This document shows, one piece after another, positions 10,601 to 23,111 of a stretch of DNA of 64,000 nucleotides. The notes under the pieces were generated by a model, which searched no databases, was not told the DNA's origin, and saw only the letters and a list, made by a program, of their open reading frames with translations. Position 1 is the first letter of the stretch. The number at the start of each line of letters is the position of its first letter. The stretch is taken from the NCBI GenBank assembly GCA_963930655.1, contig OZ005610.1, positions 5,895,001-5,959,000 of the forward strand, read 5' to 3'. Position numbers and translations under genes: made by a program. Source of the DNA: Myrica gale. Lineage: Eukaryota > Streptophyta > Magnoliopsida > Fagales > Myricaceae.

Positions 10601-12875
10601 AAGGAAGTGTATAAATCAGTGTCTTAAGCATGGTTCTCATGGATGCCATTTACGTCCTACTGAAGGAATGTAAATTGGTTTGATTTAGAAGTTCTGGTGC
10701 ATTTTTCCACGTTGTTGGTTTGGGGATGTTTATTACAAAAAATGTTATTGTGATCTGACAAATATGATCCTTTATAGCGCCCCTAGTACTCCCGGCAACT
10801 TGGTTATTTGTAATGTGGACAGGATGATATTTTGGTTTTTGTCTATCAGGATCCTATTTATTAGTGCTCAAAACTTTTTGAGTACACTGATAAAAGGTGG
10901 TGCCAACTACAGCTTTTAACTACTGGGCTACCATAACTTTTGGTGTCAATATGGCGCTGATATTCCTGTTGACAGCAGAACCCATCATAGATGCTCTTAT
11001 AGTACTCTTATTTCATTTTTTATTTTTTTACACGCTTCTCACCCTATGTAATGTGCTAGACATTTAGACGAGTGCTGTTGAAATCGCTTTCATTGTCTCG
11101 AGAATAGAGAACTTTGAACCTGGGAGTTTTTTTTTCTCCCTAAAACCTTCCAAGAGATTGAATTTTACATCTAAACCTTGAAGTTAATTTTGGTTGTTGG
11201 GTTTTCAGCTGATAAATTGTTCGCTCGTCTTTCTGGAGTTTGTAATTCCTTTCGTAGTTCTTGGTATGATTCTCTCTTCAAATGGGTACAACATAAAGAA
11301 ATTTGATCGCTCTGGAGGAAAATTCACTAGGTAAGCACCTTTTCAGCAATATGCTACGATTCTAAAGTTAAGGCATTCAGCCAACTATCTCATCTTCCCA
11401 GTCCTGGCGTAAGATTAAGAAATGACGGGCAGCATTTCTCAGAAACAGTCCATTCTATACTCGATATTCTTGAACAGTTGAGTTTCTTTTATTTCACCCT
11501 TCACCCTCACTACCCACGTCGGGCTGGGTTTCCTCGAGGAATATATTTGATAATTCTTTGTTAGGAACTCCAGTAGCCAGTGAACACGAAAAATTTGTGA
11601 TAAATCAATATCGGTCATCGAATATCGCCAACTTAATACAGCTTGGTAAAATGGAGTAAGTGATCAAGTACATGGGTTGGAGGAACTTTCGGCTGGCAAC
11701 TCATCACGGAACTGAGCTTAGTGTCTCTAGTATTCTGCTATATATATCCAGTATAATGCCTTTGTATTCTTTCGCGGATGAATCATTATAGTACCTTATA
11801 TGTTTGGTCGTTTTCTGAATTAGTATCTTTCATGTTCAAACTGACATTCAGAACTTGGAAGTTAGGGAATGTGCAATTCATAGTTTCAAGACTCTTGTCT
11901 TCTGTTTTATTTATTTATCCATCTTTCGTACATTCACTGTAATGCTCCTCTGATCCGATTTAAAGGCCTGTTCGGAGAATATGTAAGTGTCCATACTTAG
12001 TTGGTAACTTATGTCAGTTTACAGTATCATTGCTCATGTACCCACTAATCGAGGTTTAGGAACATTAACATCTCGTTGTACCAGTGCGGAGACCGTTCAA
12101 CCCCCTCAGAAAAGAATGATCAGAAATTACATTGTTAAAATAATCCTATGAATAAGATTATGGTTTATGTATGCTTTATAATTCCAGATTTAAATGCCTT
12201 TTTAGGAACATATATAGAGTAAAACTTAATAAAGCATTATTGCAGTATTATATTTAGCTGTAATTTGGCCCACAATGATTCTTGACCGGCTTGTGAATTC
12301 ATGGTTGTCTGGTCACAGATTTTCTGCTAGTAATTACCAAACTTGAATAACTTCATGACCTATGGCATAGACGCCAGAGCCGAATAGGTCGATGGGAATG
12401 TATAGCCGTGTACACAAAGTCCATTAGCCTCATGATATGGATCCACTGGCACCCATTAATGACTTCCTTTCTTTTCCCCAGCTGGTCAGACGTTAATTGG
12501 TTCACATACGGACGAAAATTGATATGCTTTTAATACTCAACTTAAATACTTTTAAATACTCGATAAGCATAGCTAGAACCTATTCGTACCCTATTTATAC
12601 TTCTCTGCATCCCGCCTATTTTTATAAATGGTCAGGCCCTTTTATACTTGGGCATGGAATGCCTCTGATTTCTTACAAGTTGGATGGAAGATAACTTTAG
12701 TTTATTTATAATTTACAGATCATTGCTAGTTGCTACCTCTGAGAGATCAGTGACAGACCTTTACTTTAAAATATTGCTATATAACCTTGTCCTATATGAT
12801 AAATTAAGGGCCGTAGAGGCAACAGTACCACTTTCCGTAGCCCGCATCGAGCAGGATATAAACAAAGCACCCTAA
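4602..12875 (+). CDS. Candidate six-exon gene, not recognised
   Basis: Function unknown. The phase-consistent chain is 4602-4607 (ATG GAG, then GTAAAT), 10135-10248, 11209-11330 (then GTAAGC), 11402-11481, 11565-11655 (then GTAAGT) and 12719-12875 with TAA, giving 189 residues. Exon 2 reads on from Met-Glu as [17 protein letters not shown]. Later exons carry [39 protein letters not shown] and a C-terminal stretch containing [19 protein letters not shown], which looks protein-like rather than random. Weak points are the exon 2 donor (an alternative is 10210), a hydrophobic start of exon 3 that may be wrong, and a non-ideal donor at 11482. Translation could instead begin at ATG 11266. The Copia element lies in intron 1 in antisense. 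This may be a live gene or a decaying one. Confidence 0.38.
5478..5688 (-). repeat. Copia 3' LTR
   Basis: This 211-bp copy is nearly identical to 9864-10064. Its ends are TATTAA and TTAATA, a perfect inverted 6-mer, instead of the usual TG...CA. Confidence 0.92.
5689..5699 (-). other. Copia polypurine tract
   Basis: Read on the minus strand, TTGAGGGAGAA directly precedes the 3' LTR. This is the position and base composition expected of a Copia plus-strand primer. Confidence 0.8.
5696..8915 (-). pseudogene. Decayed Copia pol (protease, integrase, RT, RNase H)
   Basis: In minus-strand order: an aspartic protease piece with VDSGATDHI (8502-8915); the integrase core with [13 protein letters not shown] (7873-8235) and its C-terminal part with FGSLCFAS and [12 protein letters not shown] (7421-7891); an RT start with [19 protein letters not shown] (6833-7180); and RNase H with [13 protein letters not shown] (5696-6457). 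The frame is broken many times. A stop follows SLHQ near 6833, just before the segment carrying the first RT catalytic Asp, where Tyr now stands. The YxDD box reads YVGD near 6650. The second catalytic Asp position of integrase is Asn (RTNND). It cannot make working enzymes. Confidence 0.9.
9001..9783 (-). pseudogene. Decayed Copia gag
   Basis: The 199-codon frame 9001-9600 has the plant Copia gag core, with [20 protein letters not shown] and [17 protein letters not shown], then [20 protein letters not shown]. The probable N-terminus, beginning [10 protein letters not shown] at 9782, is in another frame and joined only through a frameshift near 9590. It lies just downstream of the primer-binding site, as expected. 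Confidence 0.8.
9851..9863 (-). other. Copia primer-binding site
   Basis: On the minus strand TGGTATCAAAGCA starts at the base next to the 5' LTR. It resembles the initiator tRNA-Met primer site used by plant Copia elements. It also fixes the LTR edge at 9864. Confidence 0.85.
9864..10064 (-). repeat. Copia 5' LTR
   Basis: This 201-bp partner of 5478-5688 lacks about 12 bp present near the other end of that copy. The termini are again TATTAA and TTAATA. Confidence 0.92.
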
Positions 12876-13604
12876 CTTAATGCTCTCACTTCAATTGCAT
12901 AGTTTTTTTAAGGGGTTGTTAGGTATGCATTATTATATTGGCATTCGCAGAGTTTTCATATGCGACGCAACCAGTAATGTGGCCCAAACAGCAAACCCAG
13001 TCCAGACATGGTCAAAGGTAGAGCTGCTGACATGGCTCCGAATTAAGTAGATGATGAATTCAGTACACTGGTTGGTAGATTACACAGGCAGAGAAAAAGA
13101 TAAACAAACGTAAATCTTTTTAAATTAAACAATTCTCACAAATAGATATAATAGTTTCGGACCGACCTTTACTTTTTTAATTTTTTTTTTGTACTTCTTT
13201 TTCCAACCAATGGAAACTCCAACTCTCCACAAACTGTCTCTCTCTCAAACACAACAATTTTTTTTTTCTTTTCTCTATCCTTCTCTTGCTATCTACCTCG
13301 TCTCTAGCCGTTAAGAGGTCAAATAATTAACAGCTGGTGACTGTTCTTCATGCTATGCGCATGAAGTATTCTGATCCCATTCCTCATCCTCCATCCTCTA
13401 CCCATGATTCAACTTCTTCAAGTCTTCCTATAATTCCAGTTTTTCTTCCACCTTCCTTTTCCCTTTCAGCCCTCTGTTTATTTGCATTCTTTTTTCGGTA
13501 TACTTTCAGGAGGCACCTTCATAAACAAACCAGAGTTCCTATGTAAACACAATCACAATTTATGTTCAGGGTGCCACTTATGAAAACTACCATATTCCAT
13601 GACT
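12876..13604. other. Intergenic between convergent genes
   Basis: This stretch contains T-rich and CT-rich sequence at about 13170-13300 and a 69-codon ORF at 13337-13546 without family features. It probably holds the 3' UTRs of the candidate plus-strand gene and the minus-strand cyclin. Confidence 0.4.
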
Positions 13605-15629
13605 TCATAGCTCCACTTCAAAGGGCCCGTTTAACTTCCTCCTTTTAGCATCCGGACTATTTTCTGAAGAATTTGGACATGAACCAACTGTAACCTCATC
13701 ACTTTTATAGCTCAAGCATGCAGCAGCATCCAACACCCCAATTGGGCTCTGGGGTACACAGGGGGTTGAAGCAGTGTTATCCTTGACAGACCCCTTAATT
13801 AACAACAAATCATGGACCATGTTCACGCATTTAAGCACTCTCTCCTGCAACATGAATAAGTACATAGGTAGTGAATATAAATCTTCTCAGTAAGATGAAA
13901 TTTGCCTAAGAATGATAACAGCGAAATCAAAGTCAGCATATGAACATCCCCTTTTGGCTTGTGGATCGCCGACTATATACCTTTTGTACATGTTCAATAA
14001 GAAGAGAAGTTGCTGTCTCAGTGTCTAGTGTTTGGTTTTCTCCTGCTACAGCTATTGCCACTGCTGCTGCAACTTCTGAAGGCCTAAACTCGAGGAAATC
14101 AATCCCTGCATTGAATTCCCACCCACTAAATGATCAAAACCCTTCATCATGTCTTTATATCATAATTGTAACCACTGCAAAAAGTTATAGCACTACATCC
14201 CGTGCGCCTCACCTTTTATTGTGCATAATATGAGTTGGATTGATCTCGAGATTGATGTTCTAATTGGGGTTTGTTCGCCATTGATCTTGCAAAGGAAGTA
14301 GTCTATGAATGAGAAAGGGGTAACTGCTTGCATTCTCCACCTCAAGGTACTCAAAACCAGAAGTTCCATCCTTTGAATTGTTCTGGCTTCAAACACGTAT
14401 TTTGCTTCACCCACCTGTCATAAGGATTATGATCATCAGAACACAGATGAAAAAGAAAAAAACTGAACAGCAATGCAGAGATGGTAAGAAAGATCGAGTG
14501 TAACCTGCAAATCTAGAGACAGAGGAACATCAGTCTCTTCCACTTTGGCTGCAAGAGATAAACATGACACAGCCAACAATTGTATTGTCCACGGTTTGGT
14601 CTTCTGCAAATGCGCATGCAGAATTTATGCAGTCAGAAATGGACTTCAGAACAGGCTGTATCAAAGGTTTCGATCGAAAGGTCCAAAAGAATAGCTTGTT
14701 CGTTTCTCAACTTACAGGTAATTCATAGGCAGAAAGGAAGCGATCCAAGTAGTTTATAGCTAAATATGCACAGAGTGGTCCAAAACTGAAATGAGCATGA
14801 ACCTGAAACGGCAGTACAAAAGCATTAGCCTCGATCTTCAACTAATGCCAATCCAAACAAATCAACCAGACAGTTCTACAGCGGCTGCTAAACAATGGAA
14901 GGGAAGCAAAGCAAAACAGAGGCATGCAAAAGGAAGAAACGCAAACATGCGATAAACAGAGTGACGCTACCGATGACCCATACAACTCCACCCTGTGTTC
15001 GGCAATTTGGAGGACTTCCAACGCCGGACAACCAAAACGGGATTTATCCAACCAACTCAAAAGTTTCGGATAAAATCCCAAAAATCACAAAAAAAAAAGG
15101 AGAATGGGAATACTGCTAATATCGTAAAGGGAACAATTTGTCTGCAGTACCCAGGTCAAAGGTAATCCTTGTGAACGAAAAGGCAAAAGATGGGAAACAC
15201 AGAATACCCAAGCCAGAAAGCTCATGGACTTATAGACTATTCATTCACAGATCAAACAGGCAAGAAGAGATCGAGTCCGAAACGCTAAAAACCCATGAAA
15301 ATGAGCCATAACCCCACCTTTACGATCCACTCAACAGTCTGTCTTCTAGCACCCAAGTCCAAATCCCCGCTTCGCAGTCTCTTCAAGTAATCAGCAGCAG
15401 GCAAGTGCTGGGATTCCTTTTCAACCATCGAAGCCAAACACTCGTCACTCTGCGAAGGCAGCGCATCGCCACCACCAAAGCCTAGGTCTTGGTGATGGTT
15501 TCGATGATCCCCGTGACGCCACGTGACCTCAAACTCCTCCTCCACGGCCCCGTAATCGTTATCATCGAAAATACTGTTGTCTTCGGCACAAAGAAGGCTT
15601 GACACTGCACTGTCAAAACTGGGTGCCAT
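13605..15629 (-). CDS. CYCD4: D-type cyclin, CYCD4/CYCD2 class
   Basis: Regulatory subunit of cyclin-dependent kinases at the G1/S transition; D cyclins bind retinoblastoma-related protein through LxCxE. Six exons: 15629-15318, 14802-14716, 14603-14505, 14414-14213, 14105-13981 and 13844-13605, giving 354 residues. LLCAE at residues 12-16 is the LxCxE motif. The cyclin box follows [17 protein letters not shown], with [19 protein letters not shown] in exon 2 and [16 protein letters not shown] in exon 3. The C-terminal fold has [17 protein letters not shown]. The first in-frame ATG before the SSLLCAE region (15629) is taken as the start. SGDLDL and [17 protein letters not shown] favour CYCD4/CYCD2 over CYCD3. 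Length and intron number fit the family and no break is seen. Confidence 0.93.
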
Positions 15630-16314
15630 TTTCAAGGCCAAATAAAGCTGTCTCCCTCTGTCTCTCTTTCTAAACAAGAGGTTTCAGCAAATGCTTTTTG
15701 GAAGCAAAAGCTTTGGTTTTGAGCACGGAGTGATTACAGATATTGTAGAGACAGACGCATAGATTTTTCTTCGAAGACTATTGAAAAAACAGGTGATGAT
15801 TTAAGGAAATAATACAGAAACCGCTATGGAATGAAGCAGCCTGTCTATTCTCTCTACCTCTCACTCTCTCGGCCCCTATCTCCCTCTCAATGTTGGGGCT
15901 GAAAAGACAAGTGCTTGGGAGGGGCTTATGAAGGAAATGAGTGCCTCTTTGTAGGGGGGAGAGAGATGGGAGAATGAGAAGGGCCTTAGCGTGGGAGAAT
16001 TCACAACGATAAGGGCAGAGAGAGAGAGAGAGAGAGTGTGTGTCTTGTCTGGAAAGTGAGATGTCCTATAGGGGCACCGATGAAACCAAAAGGTGTGCTC
16101 TCGAAAACTATAAAGATCAACAAAATTATCAAATGCCAAATATTCAATTTCGGATTTTTAAGCGGCGAAAATAAAGATGATTAACAAGTGCTTTCAGCCG
16201 CTGTGCTTTTATCGTGTTTTACTTCCCAGAGTATTTACATGCTTCAGCTTCAATTTGTCTTCCCTAAAAGCCTCGAGAGTTACCTGCATTGAGAAAACAA
16301 TGAAAAAGGAAATT
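15630..16314 (-). promoter_or_regulatory. Probable cyclin leader and promoter
   Basis: CT/GA-rich tracts at 15850-15900 and 16017-16037 (minus-strand CT repeats) are typical of long plant 5' leaders. No TATA box or E2F site is clear enough to place. The upstream limit is arbitrary. Confidence 0.35.
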
Positions 16315-17261
16315 ACTACTAGGTTATGTTCGTTTTGAGTAAAAATGTATGATTTTAGAGAAATTGTGAATTTTTATGTTGAATAGTGTTTTATTGGTGT
16401 TTGTGTAAAGTGGAGAAAGAAATGATTTGATGTAATTGTTTAATAAAAAAATATTGGAATTATGTGAAAAAAGTAGAGAGAAAATTTATGTTGAATAAAA
16501 AATTAAAAAATCTTTGGAGATTATGTAAAATGTGTTGGTGTTTGTGTTTGAATTCTGAATATGTTCGGTGGTAGATTTATAAATATACTTAGAGCATTGT
16601 GTTGAGTTCCTGCAAGCCAAATACAAATTCAGACCACAAGAAAATATGGTAATGTGAAATGTTTCAAGGAATTTAAATGATTCCTCCGTTCTCTGTTTTC
16701 AGAGCTCTTCGAGAGGGAGAGATTAAATTGACATGTTTGACCTGGTAATATGATGGAGACTGTAAGGGTAAAGCGGAATATGGACAGTGAGGAGTGGCCA
16801 ATCGAGCATGAGTCTGTCTTTTTCCTCCCATGCTGACGCGTGTGCTCTGATTCTAGCAGGTGATATGACTGGAAGCGTCCGTTTTTATTTGAAATTACCA
16901 TTATGGCTCAACCTTTTCAGTCTACGAACTTTCTCGTACGTCCTTTCTGGCTAAACAAACATTTTCCCCTGTATAAGCCAAAGCCATGATCGCCATCGGT
17001 TAGTGGAAATAACCTTATTACCCCGCACGGGTAGCTGAGCGGTCAAGAAGGGGCTCAGGAGCTGGCGGTAAACTCAGACGTATTGCTTTAGTATTAAAAT
17101 TAGGATCGGAAGTCTGGTTCGGTTTTCAGACCTTAAGTGGTTTTTTAGGTTAATTTTGAAGGTAAGAGTATATAAAAATATAGAGTTTTAGTTTAGGTTA
17201 AAATTAAACTTTTTAAGTTTGTAATTTGTATTAAAAAATATAAAAAAAAAACATTTTTTAT

Positions 17262-17385
17262 TTATATTAATAAATCCGGTCCGGATCGGATTGTCAAAAG
17301 GTATGAACTGGACTGGACTGGACCGGATTTACATAAATAAGACCGGGCCGGACCACAAATACGGTCCGGCCTAACTAAAACAAGT
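17262..17385. repeat. GGTCCGG-rich inverted segment
   Basis: Short blocks such as CCGGTCCGGATCGG, CTGGACCGGATTTA and GGGCCGGACC recur in both orientations within 120 bp. This is the look of a degenerate MITE terminus. No target duplication was found. Confidence 0.35.
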
Positions 17386-20353
17386 TTTTTTCCTCTATTT
17401 TGTTTGAATAACAAAAAAAAAGGATTATTTTGCCCTCTTACCCGAATATTGTGGAAAACAAATATCTTATCTGCGTTTTGTTTTGTTTTGTTTTTTCCTT
17501 GTGTTTAATATGTTGAATTAGGTATTTCTATTGTTAAAGGAAACAAGGATTTGAATTTGGTATATAGAGTTAAAATTTTGAAACTGGCAAAAATTGCAGG
17601 CGAAGAGAAAGAAATAACAAATACATAAGGAAGCCGGAAATGGAAAACAATCTCATTTGCCATGAATAATTGCACGATTTAGGTATATCGCTAGGCAACA
17701 CAATCTTATTTGTCAAAATAATATCATATCGACTTGTAGGAACATTTTCCTTCTTTAAGTTATACATATGCAAATTGTTTCTTTGCTAACCCACACTTTC
17801 CTTGAATGTTATGTGGCGAAAGTCAGTGAATGGACTTTAATTGGACATGACCAAATATATGAGTTGTTCTAACCAGTTGCATTCTTAATTGAGCCATAAA
17901 AAGCATAAACCCGCGATCTAGTTCGCACTTGCAAGGTGTAGTTGATTACTTTATTTGTAGCCGGTCAAGTTTGATTATCACTGCAGTATTACTCGTCATA
18001 AATAAGAGTATTAATAAAACCCGGAAGTAAAATAGTCTTAAAAAAAATGTTCACTCTTGCAACAGTAATAGAGAGAAGTTCACAACTTATCTACCCCTAC
18101 TTTGATATATACAGACTGGTGTGATACATTGTACACAAGTCGCTAACTTGCTGTCTTTGTTTCCAATTCTAGTTCCTAAGGAAAAGGACACAAAATTTAT
18201 AGGTTATAAAAGGGAATAAACTGCTTAGACTGCTTAGTATCTAGTGAACAGGCATATCAAACTTGGATCAGCAAAGCCAAACCTTTAATGATGGGATGCG
18301 GAAATCTTGTCCAAAATCAGCCAAAAAACCAGTCGGGGGGAAATTAAAGGATTCTCTACACAGGCCAAAGAGTTAGAAAAAATAGGTGTACTTTTGCTGC
18401 TTTTTGTCCACTTTTGGGCGCGTTTCCTTTTGGGTTGTGTAAAAATGTTGGTTAGAAATTATAAAAGTACAGATTTTATCTAACATTCAGCGATGACTGC
18501 TAGATTAGGACAGTGGGGGCTTTTATAACTATGTGGCTTAGTGAAATGACGTGGTCTACTGAGGAAGAGCTAATACAGAGTTTGAAACTAATCATTTCGC
18601 TAATCCTAGATTACTGAGTAGAGTCTCTGATTCTGATTGGTCTAAGTCCCTAAGACATTGTCTAGTTGACTGGAGGATTCAATGATCTTTTTTACCTTGC
18701 AGGTGCTGTTATTAACTGTCTTTTCCTCTTTCTTTCTTCCTGGAGGTGGGGGGAGCTGAATCATGGAAATTGCAAAAGAAGAGGAAGCTTAGGGATTAAA
18801 CACATATCTGCCAACAAGTTGGTCCAATTTCTTGGGAGTGCAATATCCTTCATCAGATGCCCCTCGACTAGGTGTTTCTCAATTGACTAACTATTTACCG
18901 TTTTGACGAGTCTCCCTTTTTCTACCCTTCCTTAACAATTCGGTGCAGGCCAGTCATAGATCTTTTTACATGTTCCACTCCCTAAGGTAACCCCAAGTTT
19001 TTACCTCGGATGCTTCTTCTCGGATTCACTGAGACTTGCTAAAAAATGGGTTTTCCTAAAGAGACTTTAATTTCTAACCCCTTTTCACTGCGTTCTTTGA
19101 AATGCTCTTTTCTTTTATTTCTTTTTTTCCTTTTTTTTTTTGTGTCTGCACTTTGGAATTCGCCCTTTTCTGCTTTTGCAGATTCACTCTCGAAAATGTT
19201 CGCAAGGCCAATACCAAAGAAGCCAAGCACTGCAGTCATATGGTTCATGTCAGTTTGTGCAAATTACAAAGACCATATTCCGCCATTATTTTAAGGAGCA
19301 GGGAAGCACGAGTGAGGCCCCAGGCCCCCTCCTCCTTAGACTTTTCCCTTGTGGTCTAATGAGTCTTCCTGCACTGTTTGAGATCCGAGCTTAACAGCAC
19401 AGAGTGTCACTCACACCCACTACCGATTTTTTAACTCATCCCTTCGGATTTTTTTTTCCTTTTCTTTCCTTATACTGCTACAAGCCCAAGGCTCGGTCAT
19501 GTGTTTGCAGAAGCGGGGCGCATACGCTGTAGACTCGATAAGAACCTCTTGAAATGTTCTCCGTTTTCCTTTGCATTCATAGAAATATAGGATAACTCTT
19601 TATAAATTGAACACGATTCCTCACAGCTCATCTCTTAGACAAATGATTTTAAATCGTAATTATGTTTCTTCTCCAATCCTGATAGCATCCCTATACGCAA
19701 GTCTGAGTAGCATGGCCTCTAATCTCACATGATATAGGTAATAGTTGCTACGTGAACAATAACAAAATTTACCCTCTTCTTTCTATGCATTGTTTGAAGT
19801 TATATCAATATTTTTCTATACCCTCTTGATTGTGTTATTTTTCCCTCTTTTTTTCCGGTTTTGGGTAAGTTTTTCAACGCTATCATGAAAACACCACTGC
19901 TTTGACCATGGACTTGCAGTTGTTATGGTAGCTCTTCAGTATTTCTGGATTATTTTGAGTCCCATGTTGCCAATTTTATATACCCTTAAAAGGAAACTCC
20001 CAAGGTCGCTTTGTTTTTTTTTTTTTGGTTTCCTTTGAGCGTCTTACTAGCTTCAGAAACTGACCAATCAATAAGAAAGTATCCATTGCACATTAAGGAA
20101 CCACTAAACCAGATCCCCGGAATCTGGTTCCTATAAGCTGGCTTAATTTTGATTGAAAATTCCATTAACTATGATTTATTGCAACTTAAGCAAGTCCTTG
20201 AGATTCACCACTGCTATAATCTAACATATCCTGTTATAATAGATATCTGCAGCGTTTACTTAGTATGCAGTATGTACTGATACAGATCAGAAGTACACTA
20301 CACAAACCCCAAAGAAAAATGCACAAAAAAATTACATCAGAAAAACAACAAAG

Positions 20354-20379
20354 TCTCTCTCTCTCTCTCTCTCTCTCTG
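20354..20379. repeat. CT microsatellite
   Basis: A run of about 13 CT units. On the minus strand it yields the Arg-Glu repeats of a spurious ORF. Confidence 0.9.
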
Positions 20380-22148
20380 TGCATTGAGTTTGTAACAATT
20401 GGTCGATCGTCTAGGCATGTGCAGCCTAATACAACTCCGTTGTCCGCCATCAAAAGCTTCCAGAACATCCGCCGTATCTTCTGTGTCTCCACGACAAACC
20501 CCAGCTTCACATTTAAAAAGTAAAACCAAAAATAGGAAATGAAAAAAAAAAAATTCCCCACGTGGAGCAAGATTGGTCTCTCTCTTCTGCCAAATGCTCA
20601 AATTTTAATTGTGGTCATGTGGTGTAACTCTCGGCCCTCATTGGCCACAACATTCTTATAATAGTAATATATTCAGATAAAACAGTTGGAGCTGGCAAAG
20701 TCGACTGTCTGGGCTCGAGTTGTCTTTATCAAATAAAAACTTAATTAAAGAAAAGCCATTGTTGGTTACGTACGCTTTGTGTGGGGTGTGGGATTTTTGG
20801 TGGAAAGTGGGGTTAAGGTTGGGAGGTGACAGTATCTTTAGTCCCTACTGTCCCAATGAGGGTTATTATATTGTCATTGATCTCGGTTAATGGTTCCTAC
20901 AAGTAGTCAAATGCAGTTACTGTCTTTCACCATTGAGATGCTCAACACTCATTAGGATAATGCCATGGCAACCTACCTGACACAAAGTTCTTGTTCTTCC
21001 TTGACCGATTACTGATCACACATCAACACAAACAATTCAAAGTTACCAGTTTGAATGGTCCATGTGTTTTCTTATTTTGTCTTCAAACAATTCAAGTTAC
21101 CAGGTTGAATGGTCCCGTGTCTTTTTTTTTCTTCTTCTCATTTTCTCTCTATTGATGCTTCCTTGTTCAGGTTTAGGTTCAAATGGGAATGGGGTGAAGT
21201 GTAGAGTCACATCTTATTCATTATATTAGTTTTGATACTATGTGAATCTAATGTTTATCCCAAAAATTTAAGTTATTAGAAAATAATATATTTTATTATT
21301 TGAATTATATATTTTCTAACATTGCGGATTGATTGTTTAGATTTTTATAAAAAAAATACATAAAACTTAGAAAAATATCATGGGATATCACGATAAGAGC
21401 ACTCCTTGTTGCAGAATGTATGGCTCCCCTGTGTTTTTAATAGTTCCTCCAACATGTTTTTTTTAAAGCAAAAAAAGAGGGGTCAACCAGCTTAGCAACC
21501 TTCTCTAGACATGACTATATGAGCACTCTTTACTGCAGAATGTTTGGCTCCCGTAATCATGACTATAGGGGCACCCCTTGCTACTCCGTCTCAGCCCATC
21601 TACTAAGCTGAAGATCATACTCTACTTTCAAAATGATTTCAAAAAGATTTATATAGTCCTTTCTCTCAGACTTCTTATGGCTGTCATTTTTTGAACCACA
21701 ACATTTCCCCTCCATTGCAGATAAAGGAATGACTGCACTGAATATTGCTGGTAGTAGGACGGATTTGTTGGTAGGTTGGTCAGTCAGGACTTGATAGTAA
21801 GCCTCTAATATGAACTTAACGGGCCTCTGGGCTGACAAGGCAACAATGGGGCGCAGGTAATCCTAAATTGTGGAAACCCAACCAACCATAAACGCTCGTG
21901 GGCTATGCTTTACCTTGTGGTTCAAAACTGTATCTTTGGGTCTAGAGTTATGTTACTCGTGGTGATGTATGCAGTCTGCTTTAGTTGAAACGAGTTTTTT
22001 TGTTGAGTTTGATCAGCTAAATTCCCTCCCAAAAAAAAAAAGAGTGCTGGAATACCCCTGTTTTTGAATATCATCTATCATATTGGTTCTTGTTCTCTCA
22101 TACCTTGACTTATGTTCGTTCAGACTGCACAAGAGAGAGAAAAAATAG

Positions 22149-22624
22149 GCTAAATTACTCCGCTGATCATTGAGATTTTCGTGATTTCCATATTAGTCTC
22201 TATGATAAGTTTTTTCCTTTGCTCCCTGTGGTTTGAACCAATTCTCACTTTAATCCATCAATGGAAAACAGACACGCGTAGCATGGACGCTGACTCGACT
22301 CACTCAACTTGAAAAAGTAGGTCTCACGTGCTAAATGGATACCGTCATCCAAGTGAACGAAGGGACTAAACTTATCCATTTGGCACGTAAGACCCGCTTT
22401 TCAAGTTGGGAGAGTTGAATCAACGTATATGCTCTGCATGTCTATTTTTCATTGGCCATGACGTGGTAGCCGTTAACCAAATCGACAATTTCCATTAACC
22501 AAGTGAATTGAGGGACTAAAATGATAATTGGTTCAAACCATAGGGACTCCCGTAGGAAAAAAACTTACTATAGAGACTAATTTGGGAATTGCGAAAATCT
22601 TAAGGACTGACGGAATAATTTAGC
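22149..22624. mobile_element. Short long-TIR MITE-like element
   Basis: The left end GGCTAAATTACTCCG and the inverted right end GCTAAATTATTCCG match, and similarity continues inward (for example ATTAGTCTCTAT against ATAGAGACTAAT). Flanks are A-rich, so a 9-bp target duplication is possible but not provable. There is no coding capacity. Confidence 0.65.
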
Positions 22625-23111
22625 AAAAAAAAAGTATAAGCTTCTCTTTAGAATTTAACACATTACACATATTTGTTTAGCATGTGATTTTTTATATTTA
22701 TACTCTCAATTCTTCTTTTTACATTGACTTCGAATATAAATATAAAAATATATGCCAAAAAAATGAGTTGATTGAAAGAATTTTCTAAAATTTAAAACTA
22801 AAATGCCTCAAAATTTTAAATTTGTGGTGTAAAGTGGGAGTCCTCAAAATTCGGGGGAGAAAAATTGTATTAAACATCGACGAAGTCGTCTTGGAGACAA
22901 TTTTCTCTTTGAGAATCCAGGTGGAGGAATGAACCACCATCGATTGTACTCTCGTTCAGACGTGGCATCATCATGATCACCCACATCAGCAGAATGAGTA
23001 GCACCTGGAGCCGGAATCTGCCTTCGCTCCTGAGCGAGAGAGCATCAAGCAAAGCGACAACCCAACAGCAATGCTTGGTTAGTATAAGAGACCCAAACCC
23101 ACCTCTCAAAA

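Larger units (their letters stand above)
16315..22148. other. Gene-poor intergenic stretch
   Basis: No spliced or single-exon gene could be supported over about 5.8 kb. There are AT-rich MITE-like sequence at about 16320-16560, a GGTCCGG-rich inverted segment at about 17265-17380, T-rich ORFs at 19046-19394, a CT microsatellite at about 20354-20379, and a short diverged repeat around GCAGAATGT (about 21399-21432 and 21522-21555). A non-coding RNA cannot be excluded. Confidence 0.4.

Noticed and set aside
17030-17140. tRNA-like stretch (GGGTAGCTGAGCGGTC followed by GGTTCGG)
   Set aside because: No cloverleaf can be closed, the B-box is poor and no flanking repeats are seen. It is too weak to call a tRNA or SINE.
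19046-19394. Three overlapping plus-strand ORFs with Phe-rich, membrane-like translations
   Set aside because: The hydrophobicity comes from a T-rich tract. No frame has neighbours that splice in.
20332-20601. Minus-strand ORF ending in Arg-Glu repeats
   Set aside because: The repeat is a translated CT microsatellite and the rest shows no family features.
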